Shown: positions 44,516 through 52,915, counted from the first letter of the stretch. The stretch is 64,000 nucleotides of DNA from Chloracidobacterium sp. (GCA_025057975.1 JANWUV010000014.1:45913-109912); one strand, 5' to 3'. Notes: generated by a model from the sequence alone, not told the origin. Made by a program: numbers and translations.

Positions 44516-45250
44516 TTGTCGCCCGCACTCATCGCTAAACATCTAACGTACCAGTACCCAAGCGCGTCTCCGGGCGGCCTGCCGCTGGTCGTCTTTGAAC
44601 GGCTGTCGTGGTCGGTTGAGCCGGGGATTTCAGCGGCGATTGTCGGCGCGTCGGGTGTGGGGAAATCCACATTGCTGCATGTTTTAGGCGGGTTGGACGC
44701 CCCGACAGCGGGCGAGGTGCTGATTGGCGGCGTGTCGCTCTGGGCGTTGTCGCCGACGGCGCGCGCGCGCTTCCGCAACCAGACCATTGGTTTTGTCTTC
44801 CAGTTTCATCATTTGCTGCCGGAGTTGACGGCGCTGGAAAATGTCGCGCTGCCGATGCGTATTGCTGGCGTACGCGCGGCGGAGAGTCGCCGTCGGGCGG
44901 CGGCGCTGCTGGAGCGGGTCGGCTTGGGCGACCGTCAGCGTCATTTCCCAACGGAGCTTTCAGGCGGCGAGAGTCAGCGCGTAGCGTTGGCGCGGGCGCT
45001 AGCCAACCAGCCGCCACTGCTGCTGGCGGATGAACCAACGGGCAACCTTGATGAGCAAACGGCAGCCGACGTACTGGCGCTGCTGCGCCAACTACAACGG
45101 GAATCCGGCATGACGCTGATTTTGGTGACCCATGACCTGAAGTCGGCTGCGGCCTGTGACGTGGTATGGCGGCTGGAACACCGCCGACTCAGCCCAGTTG
45201 CAGAACCGGCGCTGAGGATGGAAGGAGCTTCGCACGTGAGCCGGCGGTAG
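44516..45250 (+). CDS. ABC transporter ATP-binding protein (LolD/MacB-like)
   Basis: 244-aa ATPase. Walker A GASGVGKSTLLHVLGGLDAP; Q-loop VFQFHHLLPELTALENV; signature LSGGESQRVALARALAN; Walker B LLLADEPTGNLD; H-loop VTHD. The wording around the Q-loop and NVALPMRIAG is that of LolD, which releases lipoproteins with LolCE. No LolC/LolE permease gene is adjacent, so it may work with one elsewhere. Starts with TTG (44516); no in-frame ATG upstream and no strong ribosome site, so the start is uncertain. Confidence 0.88.
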   Translation: MSPALIAKHLTYQYPSASPGGLPLVVFERLSWSVEPGISAAIVGASGVGKSTLLHVLGGLDAPTAGEVLIGGVSLWALSPTARARFRNQTIGFVFQFHHLLPELTALENVALPMRIAGVRAAESRRRAAALLERVGLGDRQRHFPTELSGGESQRVALARALANQPPLLLADEPTGNLDEQTAADVLALLRQLQRESGMTLILVTHDLKSAAACDVVWRLEHRRLSPVAEPALRMEGASHVSRR

Positions 45251-45320
45251 GCGTGAGTCGCTGTTGGCGGACAATGCAGGGGGCAGGGACGAGAACCCAC
45301 TGGAAGGCGGGCGCAACCGG

Positions 45321-45349
45321 GGCCGCAACATAGCGCTATTGTGGCGGCC
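45321..45349. terminator. Imperfect hairpin between convergent genes
   Basis: GGCCGC (45321-45326) and GCGGCC (45344-45349) flank the near-palindrome AACATAGCGCTATTGTG. Lies in the 218-base gap between the convergent ABC ATPase and ParA genes; no T-tract. The rest of the gap shows nothing recognisable. Confidence 0.35.
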
Positions 45350-45468
45350 TACTCCGGCGACGGCACATGCCGTTGTACATCGCCATCTAGACAAGCTGTA
45401 GTAAACCGAGTCGAGGAGCGGCAACCCTTCAGGCGGAGGTTTGCTGCGAGGCTTATCGGCGCGGCGCC

Positions 45469-46275
45469 TCACCCGCGCGCCGCGTAACCAGCCTCTTCCG
45501 GTAGGCGCATGATGACCTCGCGCCCAAGCTGAATGTACGCTTGCGCCCCAGCAGCGCGCGTTTTGAGCGTGACGGCCGGCGTCCCAACAGCGAAGGATAC
45601 CGATAACTCCTCATGACGCGGGATCACCGTGTCGAAAACCAGCCCATTAGGAAAAGCTTCCCGCGCCTGTCGCACGACATCGGCCGAAGTCGCCTGCCGC
45701 TCGTCGTACATTGTCAACAGCACGCCTTCAATGCTCAGCCGCGGGTTGTACTGCGCCTTGATCTGGAGGACGCGCCGTAGCATCGGCGGCAAAGTACGCA
45801 GGCTCAGCGGCTCGCACTGCACCGGCAAAATCAGGGCGTCAGCCGCCACGATGGCGCTGGTCGTCACCGCGCCCAGCCCGGCTGGCGTATCAAGCAGAAT
45901 CAGTTGCGGCGTAAAATCCTTGGTCGCCAAGTGCGGCAGCAACCGCGCCAACCACGTCACATCCTGTTCGAAGGTGTGTTCGTACGCCTCAACAGCCTTG
46001 TCGTCGCGGAAATGTCCTGAGAGCACGACCGAAAGTTCCGCCCGGTTGGTTAGAATGAGAGCGTCGTGCGGTCGCCGCCCTCGCAACAAAACGTCCTCAA
46101 GCGTTGGGCCAGCGTAGTCATCCAGCCCAACGCCAAACCGCACGCCGTTTTGTACGTCCAAATCCACAAGTAGGGTCGGCACGCCCATCGCAGCGACGTA
46201 AGCAGCGAGATTGGTGCAGGTCGTCGTTTTCCCGACGCCACCCTTGAGACTGACAACGGCCAACGTTTTCGGCAT
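45469..46275 (-). CDS. Orphan ParA/MinD-type ATPase
   Basis: 268 aa. Deviant Walker A SLKGGVGKTTTCTNLAAYVA, with the signature lysine; VDLDVQNGVRFGVG; Walker B in LILLDTPAGLGAVTTSAI; and LPVQCEPLSLRTLPPMLRRV as in ParA. It is distinct from the chromosomal ParA at 24052-24855 and has no ParB partner or parS site beside it. It is the last gene of a leftward cluster, 15 bases after a small unknown gene. Such orphan ParA proteins (for example McdA, PpfA) position protein assemblies; which cargo is unknown here. Confidence 0.85.
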   Translation of the reverse strand: MPKTLAVVSLKGGVGKTTTCTNLAAYVAAMGVPTLLVDLDVQNGVRFGVGLDDYAGPTLEDVLLRGRRPHDALILTNRAELSVVLSGHFRDDKAVEAYEHTFEQDVTWLARLLPHLATKDFTPQLILLDTPAGLGAVTTSAIVAADALILPVQCEPLSLRTLPPMLRRVLQIKAQYNPRLSIEGVLLTMYDERQATSADVVRQAREAFPNGLVFDTVIPRHEELSVSFAVGTPAVTLKTRAAGAQAYIQLGREVIMRLPEEAGYAARG

Positions 46276-46290
46276 GAGAAACCTATGGGG

Positions 46291-46677
46291 TCAGCAGGTC
46301 GGCGCTTGGTATGGGCGAACCACGCGCCGGAAGAAGCTCCCGACCGTCTCCCCGTCCAAACCGGGGTATTTGTTGGCAGCGGGTTGGGGCGTAACGCGCA
46401 GGGTCAACTCCGCTTGTTCGGCGCGGGTGGCGACCATCTCGCGCACCCCAGCGTCGCCGCCGGATAGGCTGGCGGAAAGCGGCGCGGTGTTAACCGGTGC
46501 AGTGGTGTGCGCGAACGGCGTTGGAACAGGGGCGCTTTTGGAGGCGTCCGTTGCATACGCACTCGCCCAAGTCTCCTCTAAGTCGTCGGATAGCACCGGA
46601 GCGCTAGTGGTGGACGGCATGGCCAGAATCTGCTGTAAAAGCCGTGCGGCCTGGTCGGTTTCAGTAAAACGCGCCAT
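46291..46677 (-). CDS. Hypothetical protein between V4R protein and orphan ParA
   Basis: Not recognised. 128 aa: a helical N-terminus (RFTETDQAARLLQQILAMPS), a Ser/Thr/Pro/Ala-rich middle, a stretch EMVATRAEQAELTLRVTPQP, and a basic end SFFRRVVRPYQAPTC. Lies 11 bases after the V4R gene and 15 bases before the ParA gene. Small, low-complexity proteins next to orphan ParA ATPases often are their adaptors, so an McdB-like partner role is possible but is only inference. Confidence 0.55.
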   Translation of the reverse strand: MARFTETDQAARLLQQILAMPSTTSAPVLSDDLEETWASAYATDASKSAPVPTPFAHTTAPVNTAPLSASLSGGDAGVREMVATRAEQAELTLRVTPQPAANKYPGLDGETVGSFFRRVVRPYQAPTC

Positions 46678-46688
46678 AGCGGATGCTC

Positions 46689-47270
46689 TCAGAGAGTGGT
46701 TTCATCAGCGAGACGCCGCAGGATGTCACGCGGGTCATGCTGGTAGGTAAGCCAAGCGTAAACCTTCCGAATGATGCTCGCTTCGCCTACCACAAAGCGG
46801 CAATAATGCGCATTGACCGCCAGACAGCTAATTTCGACACTTTCCTGCGGGCGTCCCGCGTACTGCGTTGCCGCTTCCGCAAAGAAGCCGGCAAAGAAAT
46901 CATCCACCGGTGTAGACGCTGACCCTGCGGCGCGCAACGCGGCGGCAATCGGCGAGTTGTAATGGTTGACGATCAGCACCGCTCCAAGCGGCGTCGCGTC
47001 AACCCGTCCCCAGCCCGCATCGGCGAACCATTCATCACACCGTCGTAGCCGTGCACTAAGCGGCGCTTGCTCCGGTTGAACCTCTGCATCGGCGGCGCGT
47101 TCACGCAGCCACCGGACGCCGGTCAGCCTTCCCAGCCGGTACAGCGCGCCGGCCGCTTCATCGGGCAAGCGCCGCGCCAGTTCGGTGTGAATGGCGACAA
47201 TCAAATCGGACGGCCACCACAACCGGCGTTGGTTGGTCTCCGGCAATGGGAAGACGACGGGCGCGGTCAT
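46689..47270 (-). CDS. V4R-domain protein (BchJ-like)
   Basis: 193 aa. The C-terminal half (about 125-170) reads VDDFFAGFFAEAATQYAGRP then VEISCLAVNAHYCRFVVGE. This has the C-x7-C pattern (Cys149, Cys157) and order of the V4R domain, named after the BchJ family first taken as 4-vinyl reductase of chlorophyllide; V4R domains also bind small hydrophobic ligands or metals. The N-terminal half (ALYRLGRLTGVRWLRERAA) is typical of such proteins. It lies 132 bases downstream of the bilin-reductase-like gene on the same strand. Pigment involvement is inference. Confidence 0.6.
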   Translation of the reverse strand: MTAPVVFPLPETNQRRLWWPSDLIVAIHTELARRLPDEAAGALYRLGRLTGVRWLRERAADAEVQPEQAPLSARLRRCDEWFADAGWGRVDATPLGAVLIVNHYNSPIAAALRAAGSASTPVDDFFAGFFAEAATQYAGRPQESVEISCLAVNAHYCRFVVGEASIIRKVYAWLTYQHDPRDILRRLADETTL

Positions 47271-47402
47271 ACACTCGGCAGGTTGACTTGGGTGTTGTCA
47301 GCAATGAGCTTGGCCGCGGAGTAGGCCCTTCGGCGAGCGTGTGAAGTGGAAAATACCACACTCCACAGGCGGGAAACCAAATGGATTGAGCCACGTTGTC
47401 AT

Positions 47403-48152
47403 TCAGCCAGCTGTCCAGTCGCAGGCTACGGCGCGTACAGGGCCAAAATGCCACTCGCGCAGGAAAGCGTTGGCCCAGTCCGCACCGGCTTTGGGCGCAA
47501 GGAGGGCGTAACCCGGCGAATGCGCCGCGTGATGTTGTTTGTAGGTCGTCACAGCCGGATGGTCAGGGCCGACCTGCGCCTCCGCCAGCCACGGCCGGTA
47601 GAGCGCTTCCGCCGTCGCCGTCAGGTAGTCCTGAAACGCCTGCCGCATCACCGGCAGGCAAGACAGGTCGCCGGACGTAAACAACGCCCACGCCTCTCGA
47701 ATCTCGCCAAACCACGGCGGCGGATCGGGCGCCGGCGGTAGGGCGGTGACATAACTTGCTTGAAGCGGCGTCAAGACTGCGTGCGCGCGCCCACGCAGCG
47801 CGTCCGCCCCTCCAATGCATTCCACATCCAACACCAAAATGTGCGCCCGGTTTCCGATGACCACCCACTCGCAGGCGAAGACCGGAAGCAGCGTCGGGCT
47901 AGCCGTCGGATAAACCATCAGCGTCGCCACATCCGCCGCAACGGTTTGGATGCGGGCGTAGCGGGCGCACAGCTTCCCCTCGGCGACCTGCCAACCGTCG
48001 GCGGTGACGCGCATCAGCCTGTCGCCTTCACCGAAGGTCGCGTAGCGAAAAGCGGCGGGTCGTGCCTCCGGCCGCCACCCAAGGTCGCCTAACCGAGCTT
48101 GAGCGTCGGGCAAGGTCCACCCCACGACATCTTTGAACCGAATACCCGTCAT
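47403..48152 (-). CDS. Divergent ferredoxin-dependent bilin reductase-like protein
   Basis: 249 aa, the same length as PcyA. The order of motifs follows that family: KLCARYARIQ near 60, YPTASPTLLPVFACEWVVIG at 81-100, ILVLDV at 105-110, PPPWFGEIREAWALF at 144-158, then LAEAQVGPDHPAVTTYKQHH (189-208) and a C-terminal GADWANAFLREWHFGP. In PcyA these stretches hold catalytic His88 and Asp105; aligned by eye the positions are Cys62 and Glu95 here. So it may act on another tetrapyrrole or be a non-catalytic binder. First gene of the leftward cluster with V4R, a small protein and ParA. The fold call is recalled similarity and needs a profile search. Confidence 0.5.
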   Translation of the reverse strand: MTGIRFKDVVGWTLPDAQARLGDLGWRPEARPAAFRYATFGEGDRLMRVTADGWQVAEGKLCARYARIQTVAADVATLMVYPTASPTLLPVFACEWVVIGNRAHILVLDVECIGGADALRGRAHAVLTPLQASYVTALPPAPDPPPWFGEIREAWALFTSGDLSCLPVMRQAFQDYLTATAEALYRPWLAEAQVGPDHPAVTTYKQHHAAHSPGYALLAPKAGADWANAFLREWHFGPVRAVACDWTAG

Positions 48153-48200
48153 ACGTTAGGCTCTGCAGCAATACACGACGGCAAAGGCAGGGATGCAACG

Positions 48201-48740
48201 ATGGCGCTTCTGGCTTTTCAAGGGGCGTTTCCGAAGTTGGCGGATGGGGTGTTCGTCGCCCCCTCGGCCGAGGTTATCGGCGATGTCGAACTCGGCACGG
48301 ACGCCAGCGTTTGGTTCAACTGCACCGTGCGCGGCGATGTCAACGACATTCGCATTGGCGAAGAAACCAACATCCAAGACAACAGCGTTTTGCATGTCAC
48401 AGGCGGACTGTTCCCTTTGCGAATCGGCCGCCGCGTCGTGATCGGGCACCGCGTCATCGCCCATGGCTGTACAATCGGCGACGGATGCCTGATTGGGATG
48501 GGCGCGATCATCCTCGACGGCGCTGTAATCGGCGACGGAAGCATTGTCGCGGCAGGCGCAGTCGTACCGGAAGGGATGGTTGTTCCAGCCGGGATGCTGG
48601 CGGCGGGCGTTCCGGCGAAGCTCAAACGTCCCGTCACTGAAGCCGAACAGGCGCGCATCGCCGAAGGCGTCCGGCACTACGTCGAACTCAAAAACATCTA
48701 CCTGCGCGCCGCCGCATCTGGTCGTCACACCGCGCCGTGA
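48201..48740 (+). CDS. Gamma-class carbonic anhydrase family protein
   Basis: Left-handed beta-helix trimer of hexapeptide repeats. 179 aa from the ATG at 48201 with CAGGGA upstream. Zinc-ligand histidines are in NSVLHVTGG and VVIGHRVIAHGCTIGDG (HxxxxH). The GVPAKLKRPVTEAE tail is common to the YrdA/CaiE-type group. Activity as a true carbonic anhydrase is not assured in this subgroup. Start codons of this gene and the divergent bilin-reductase-like gene are 48 bases apart. The end overlaps the next gene on the other strand by 16 bases. Confidence 0.9.
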   Translation: MALLAFQGAFPKLADGVFVAPSAEVIGDVELGTDASVWFNCTVRGDVNDIRIGEETNIQDNSVLHVTGGLFPLRIGRRVVIGHRVIAHGCTIGDGCLIGMGAIILDGAVIGDGSIVAAGAVVPEGMVVPAGMLAAGVPAKLKRPVTEAEQARIAEGVRHYVELKNIYLRAAASGRHTAP

Positions 48741-49159
48741 CCATAAGGCAGGCTGCGGAAAAACCAGACGTACAACACAAGCAGAATCAAGTAGATCAAC
48801 GTAAAGAGTCCGCCCATCAACCACGACAACATCGCTCCGATGACGGCCCGCAACACAGGCGCTCTGAACACCAGCGCGAAGGCGATAATCTGTCCCAGAA
48901 ACAGCAGCGGCAGTTTGACAAACCACGACAGCGGGAGGAAAAACGCCAACAGAAGTAAGCCAATATCAATGGCGCGGACGAGCGCGGCCTGCTGGAAGGT
49001 GGCTTCACGCATGCCGGTCGCCTGCATCGAGAAGCGGTACGACCAGAGCGTAAAGAGCGAATAGGCGAGGTAAAACACAACAAGGTACGTCCAGATGCGC
49101 GCCCACGGTATGCCCGGCAGCCACGGCGAAAGCCAAGGGGGAAGCCATGTTTCAGACAT
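48725..49159 (-). CDS. Small integral membrane protein of unknown function
   Basis: 144 aa from the ATG at 49159 (AAGGAA 7 bases upstream). Four probable membrane helices: YLVVFYLAYSLFTLWSY, ALVRAIDIGLLLLAFFLP, LPLLFLGQIIAFALVF, and GGLFTLIYLILLVLYVWFF. No known family seen. It starts 8 bases inside the 3' end of the PAP2 gene, and its stop overlaps the gamma carbonic anhydrase stop by convergence. Confidence 0.7.
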   Translation of the reverse strand: MSETWLPPWLSPWLPGIPWARIWTYLVVFYLAYSLFTLWSYRFSMQATGMREATFQQAALVRAIDIGLLLLAFFLPLSWFVKLPLLFLGQIIAFALVFRAPVLRAVIGAMLSWLMGGLFTLIYLILLVLYVWFFRSLPYGHGAV

Positions 49160-49877
49160 CAGTGTTTCCTTCCGTTGATTGATTGTGCTGACCGACTGTA
49201 CCAGCCGCGACGCCTCTGTCGCCAACCTCGTCCGTCGCCGGCTGCCACAGCGCGGCACCGGTGAGACGTAACCACGCTAGGCCGTAACCGTAGCCGGCGA
49301 GCACATCGGTCAACCAGTGCGCGCCCAGGAAAACCCGCGACGGCCCGACCAGTCCCGCCATGAGGACACAGAGCCAATAAAGCGCCGTACGTTTTACGCC
49401 GCGGGGCAGCTTGGCTTTCGCAAAGCCGGCCAGACCGCCGTAAAACGCCGTGTAAAACATGACGTGCCCGGAAGGAAAGCTCCAGCCGTCGGTCGCAATG
49501 TAGAGCTGAGCCAGCTCCGGCGTCGGACGCGGCCGCGCCACCACAGCTTTGAGGAGCGCATTGAGCAGAAAAGCGCCAACGCTGACGACCGCCAGCGCCC
49601 GCGCTTCCCGCCGCCACCCGCCGCGCGCCAGCAGCCCGCAGATCAGCATCAGTATGAGGCCCTGGACAACCACGGAATTGCCCGGCCACGAAACGACCAG
49701 CAGCGGCGCATGCAGCCACCGCCATTGTTGCACCCAGTGGGTGACGGCAATTTCCCAACCGAACGGCTGCGGGTGCGCGCCAATGACGACTGAGAGCGCG
49801 CTAATCGTCAGCAGGGCGATTGCCGGCCGCCAATCGGCTTCGGACGCCACGCCGGTTGTCATCTCACGCATCTTCAT
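49152..49877 (-). CDS. PAP2-superfamily membrane phosphatase
   Basis: 241 aa with about six helices. The three phosphatase motifs are all visible: KAVVARPRP (KX6RP), FPSGHVMF (PSGH) and SRVFLGAHWLTDVLAG (SRX5HX3D). The family includes undecaprenyl-diphosphatases and lipid phosphatases; YeiU/BacA-type tasks cannot be told apart. Its ATG overlaps the comF stop (ATGA), and its end overlaps the small membrane gene, so all three are coupled. Confidence 0.92.
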   Translation of the reverse strand: MKMREMTTGVASEADWRPAIALLTISALSVVIGAHPQPFGWEIAVTHWVQQWRWLHAPLLVVSWPGNSVVVQGLILMLICGLLARGGWRREARALAVVSVGAFLLNALLKAVVARPRPTPELAQLYIATDGWSFPSGHVMFYTAFYGGLAGFAKAKLPRGVKRTALYWLCVLMAGLVGPSRVFLGAHWLTDVLAGYGYGLAWLRLTGAALWQPATDEVGDRGVAAGTVGQHNQSTEGNTDV

Positions 49878-50665
49878 CGGAGGGCGGCGCGCTTGCGAAA
49901 TACTGTTCGGGCGGCCGTCAGGGCGCTGACGGCGGCCGCGCCAGCCGCCAGCAACGCCTTAGCGGCGCTGTCAAGGGTGGCGCCGGAAGTCAGTACGTCA
50001 TCTACCAGCAGCACCCGGCGGCCGGCAATGAGGCGCGGTCGTACAACCTGAAATGCGCCGCGCATCGCTGTGCGGCGGGCGACTTCATCCAAACCGGCGC
50101 GATGCGGATGCGTTTCCCGGCGGCGCACCAAGGCGTCTGTCACGACAGGCCGGTGCGCCGCCTGCGCGACTTCGTACGCCAAAATCTCTGCTTGATTGTA
50201 TCCGCGTGACCGCAGGCGTTGTGGGGCCAACGGAATCGGCGCAATGACGTCGCTGGTGTGGAGCACCGTCTGTTGTCGCCATGTCGCCTGAAGCAGTTCG
50301 CACAGGGGCTTCGGTACAGCGGGAACGCGCTTAAGCGCCAGCAAAGCCGCCCGCAACGCCCCCATGTACGCGCCGCCGGAACGCGCCCATGTCAGCGACC
50401 AGGTAGCGCATTGCTCGCACAGCTCGCGGCGTACGATGTCGAAGCCACTTGCGTCGGCCCAGCGACCGCAGCGGTCGCACACTTGTCGGCGGCTGGCCTG
50501 TTCGTTTCGCCAAGCTTCCCAGCAAGCGCGGCACACCACACCATCACCTAAGTGTTCCACCAAAGCCTCACACCGCCGGCAGACCTGTGGCGCAACCAAG
50601 AGCAACGCCGCGTCGCCGATGGCTTCAACCGTTCGCCAAGTTGTTTGCCGTATCATCCGAAGCAT
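49874..50665 (-). CDS. ComF family phosphoribosyltransferase-like protein
   Basis: About 264 aa from the ATG at 50665; a TTG at 50698 is also possible. N-terminal zinc-ribbon-like cysteines (CRRCEALVEHLGDGVVCRAC, then CDRCGRWAD and CEQC). PRPP-binding motif RRVLLVDDVLTSGATLDSA, and IPLAPQRLRSRGYNQAE. ComF is needed for uptake of DNA during natural transformation in several bacteria. No other competence gene is nearby. First of the coupled set comF-PAP2-membrane protein. Confidence 0.88.
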   Translation of the reverse strand: MLRMIRQTTWRTVEAIGDAALLLVAPQVCRRCEALVEHLGDGVVCRACWEAWRNEQASRRQVCDRCGRWADASGFDIVRRELCEQCATWSLTWARSGGAYMGALRAALLALKRVPAVPKPLCELLQATWRQQTVLHTSDVIAPIPLAPQRLRSRGYNQAEILAYEVAQAAHRPVVTDALVRRRETHPHRAGLDEVARRTAMRGAFQVVRPRLIAGRRVLLVDDVLTSGATLDSAAKALLAAGAAAVSALTAARTVFRKRAALR

Positions 50666-50777
50666 CAGCGTCGCCGACGCGCTCCCGAACCAAGTCAATG
50701 TCCTGAAGCCTGAAGCTGAGGCGACGACAAGCCTCCCGACGGGAATAGGGCGGCGGACGCTCTACGAGCAGTCCGCG

Positions 50778-51323
50778 CTACGGGCAGTCCGTCAGCGTGT
50801 CTTCTCTGTCACAGGGCAGGACGCCCCCAAGTGATTGCAGCGCGCCGACGACAGTGTTGCGCCGCAGCAGGAAGTTCGTCCCCTTGTCGCCCTCGCCAAG
50901 ATACACGCTTAACCCATACTCGATTGTCGGGCGGCCGGCTTCGCCGTCATAGCTGTAGTAAATCCGATAGTTGTACTCGTTGTTCTTGAAGCGCACTGAC
51001 GCCCACTCGCGCTGATAGCGTGCGTAGTGTGCGTAGTAAAACAATCGCTGCGAGCCGGCCCGTTCAGTCGGGTATTCCAGCTCGACTCGCCCAGGTCGCC
51101 CAAAGCGATACTGAAGATACCCCTGCTCCGCCGTCAGGTTAGGCGAGCCGCACAGACAGACCATCTTGCCGCTGGTTGTCACCGCCCCGAAGAAAAGCCT
51201 TTCCTTCCCGGCACACAACATTCTGCCGCGGGACTGCGCTGCAGCCAGCGCGTCGGAAGCCGACGACGGCAACCCAACCAACAGAGCGAGAGCTAACGTG
51301 GTCAACAACTTCGGAGTAGGCAT
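50778..51323 (-). CDS. Secreted hypothetical protein
   Basis: 181 aa with a signal peptide (LLTTLALALLVGLPSSASDALA). The mature part starts with a Cys-containing segment LCAGKERLFFGAVTTSGKMVCL, then NLTAEQGYLQYRFGRPGRVELEYP, and beta-rich stretches with many Tyr residues (YNYRIYYSYDG). A disulfide or two is likely (Cys in MLCAG, VCLCG, and near the end). A similar pattern exists in many proteobacterial proteins of unknown function. Lies 28 bases after pmbA on the same strand. Confidence 0.65.
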   Translation of the reverse strand: MPTPKLLTTLALALLVGLPSSASDALAAAQSRGRMLCAGKERLFFGAVTTSGKMVCLCGSPNLTAEQGYLQYRFGRPGRVELEYPTERAGSQRLFYYAHYARYQREWASVRFKNNEYNYRIYYSYDGEAGRPTIEYGLSVYLGEGDKGTNFLLRRNTVVGALQSLGGVLPCDREDTLTDCP

Positions 51324-51351
51324 GGCTTGAGGGAGGCGCTCCGGCTATTCG

Positions 51352-52704
51352 CTATTCGCCGCCGACCGTCATCTCGGCGATCTTGAGCGTTGGCGCGGCC
51401 ATCCGACCGCGAAAGTCAAGGTCATTCCCGACCATTTCAATCTGCTGGAACATCGTCAGGAGGTTGCCCGCGATGGTCACTTCTTCAACGGGAAACGTCA
51501 GTTCGCCGTTCTCAATCCACCGTCCGGCGGCTCCGCGTGAGTAGTCTCCTGTGACGCCGTTGACGCCGAAACCGATCAGTTCCGTCACATAGAAGCCGTT
51601 TTTGACCGAAGCGATAATAGCCTCCGGGGTGTGACTGCCGGCGACAAGGTACATGTTGTTCGCCCCAACCGACGGCGCGCCGGTCAACCCGCGCGCAGCG
51701 TTGCCGGTCGTCCGTTCGCCAAGCTTGCGCGCCGTGTAGGTGTTGTGTAGGTGGCTCTCCAGCCTTCCCTCCCGAACAACGACTGTTCGGCGGGTCGGCA
51801 CACCTTCGCCGTCGAACGGCCGCGAACCCAGACCGTCGGGGAGGCGGCCGTCGTCCACGACCGTCACCAGCGGCGACGCCACCATCTCGCCCAGCTTCCC
51901 CACCAAGAACGACGCCTTACGAAACAGGGCGTCGCCGGAAACCGCGCCGAATAAGTGCCCGATGAGGCTTGCGGCGACCTCCGGCGCAAAAACCACCGGA
52001 CACCGCTGCGTCGGGACGCGCCGCGCGCCGAGTTTGCTGACGGCGCGTTCAGCCGCTCGCCGGCCAATGGCGGCCGGGTCTTCAAGCTGCGCCAGCTTGC
52101 GCCGCGCGTCGTACCAGTAATCGCGTTGAAGCCGCCCATCCGCATCGCGCGCCACCGGGACGGTCGCCAGCGACAGTGAGGCGCTGCGGTACTCCCCCAC
52201 AAAGCCTAACGAGTTCGCCAACACTATTCGACTTGAACCACTGTCAACGCCGCCGCCCTCAAAGTTGACAATCCGAGGGTCGTAATCACGGGCTGCCTGC
52301 TCTGCCGTCAGCGCCATGCCAATCTTGGCCTCTGCTGTTAGCGACGCAATGGCCGGATCGTAGAGGTCAAGGTCGGGAACGTCGGCGGCCAAGTCAGCCG
52401 GGTCGGGCAGGCCGGCGGTGTCGTCCACCGAGGTTGCGCGCACTAACGTCAGCGCCGTTTCTACAAGCTCTTCCAGCGCCGCCGGCGACAAATCCGAGGT
52501 CGAGACCGACGCCTGCCGGCCGTCAAGCAGCACGCGCAGGCCCAGCCCGCGCCCGGCGGCTTCCTTTACGGTTTCGACTTCCCCCAACCGAACCGAGGCC
52601 GAAAACTCGACGCTCTCGCGGAACACCGCCTCAGCCGCCGTCGCGCCCAGACGACACGCCCGCTCAACGACCGAAGCGGCGATTTCAGAAGGCGTTGGAG
52701 GCAT
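51352..52704 (-). CDS. pmbA: TldD/PmbA family protein (TldE)
   Basis: 450 aa; the PmbA (TldE) partner of the TldD-TldE metalloprotease that processes microcin B17, leader peptides and CcdA. VKEAAGRGLGLRVLLDGRQA and RKLGERTTGNAARGLTGAPS are typical, with the C-terminal TIAGNLLTMFQQIEMVGNDLDF. It has no HExxxH, as expected of this subunit. A TldD gene is not in this window. Divergent from the ATP-grasp gene. Confidence 0.92.
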   Translation of the reverse strand: MPPTPSEIAASVVERACRLGATAAEAVFRESVEFSASVRLGEVETVKEAAGRGLGLRVLLDGRQASVSTSDLSPAALEELVETALTLVRATSVDDTAGLPDPADLAADVPDLDLYDPAIASLTAEAKIGMALTAEQAARDYDPRIVNFEGGGVDSGSSRIVLANSLGFVGEYRSASLSLATVPVARDADGRLQRDYWYDARRKLAQLEDPAAIGRRAAERAVSKLGARRVPTQRCPVVFAPEVAASLIGHLFGAVSGDALFRKASFLVGKLGEMVASPLVTVVDDGRLPDGLGSRPFDGEGVPTRRTVVVREGRLESHLHNTYTARKLGERTTGNAARGLTGAPSVGANNMYLVAGSHTPEAIIASVKNGFYVTELIGFGVNGVTGDYSRGAAGRWIENGELTFPVEEVTIAGNLLTMFQQIEMVGNDLDFRGRMAAPTLKIAEMTVGGE

Positions 52705-52915
52705 GCCCTGTTCTCTCGTTCACAGGTGAGTCCGAAGTAGCATTCACGCCGCATGCTATGGAAAGACGCGCCGCCGCCGCAAGCCGCGCCCTGCACACGA
52801 ACGCTTGACAATGACGCAGCCGCATCGCACCGTTGGCCGTATCCAGATTGTCGTCATCCCTCGGCGGCGGGCGGGCGGCGTCCGTCTGAAGCCAAACTGT
52901 AAAAAGGACTCTCGT

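Noticed and set aside
52705..52915. A TTGACA at 52805-52810 as promoter of the ATP-grasp gene
   Set aside because: No acceptable -10 at 16-19 bases.
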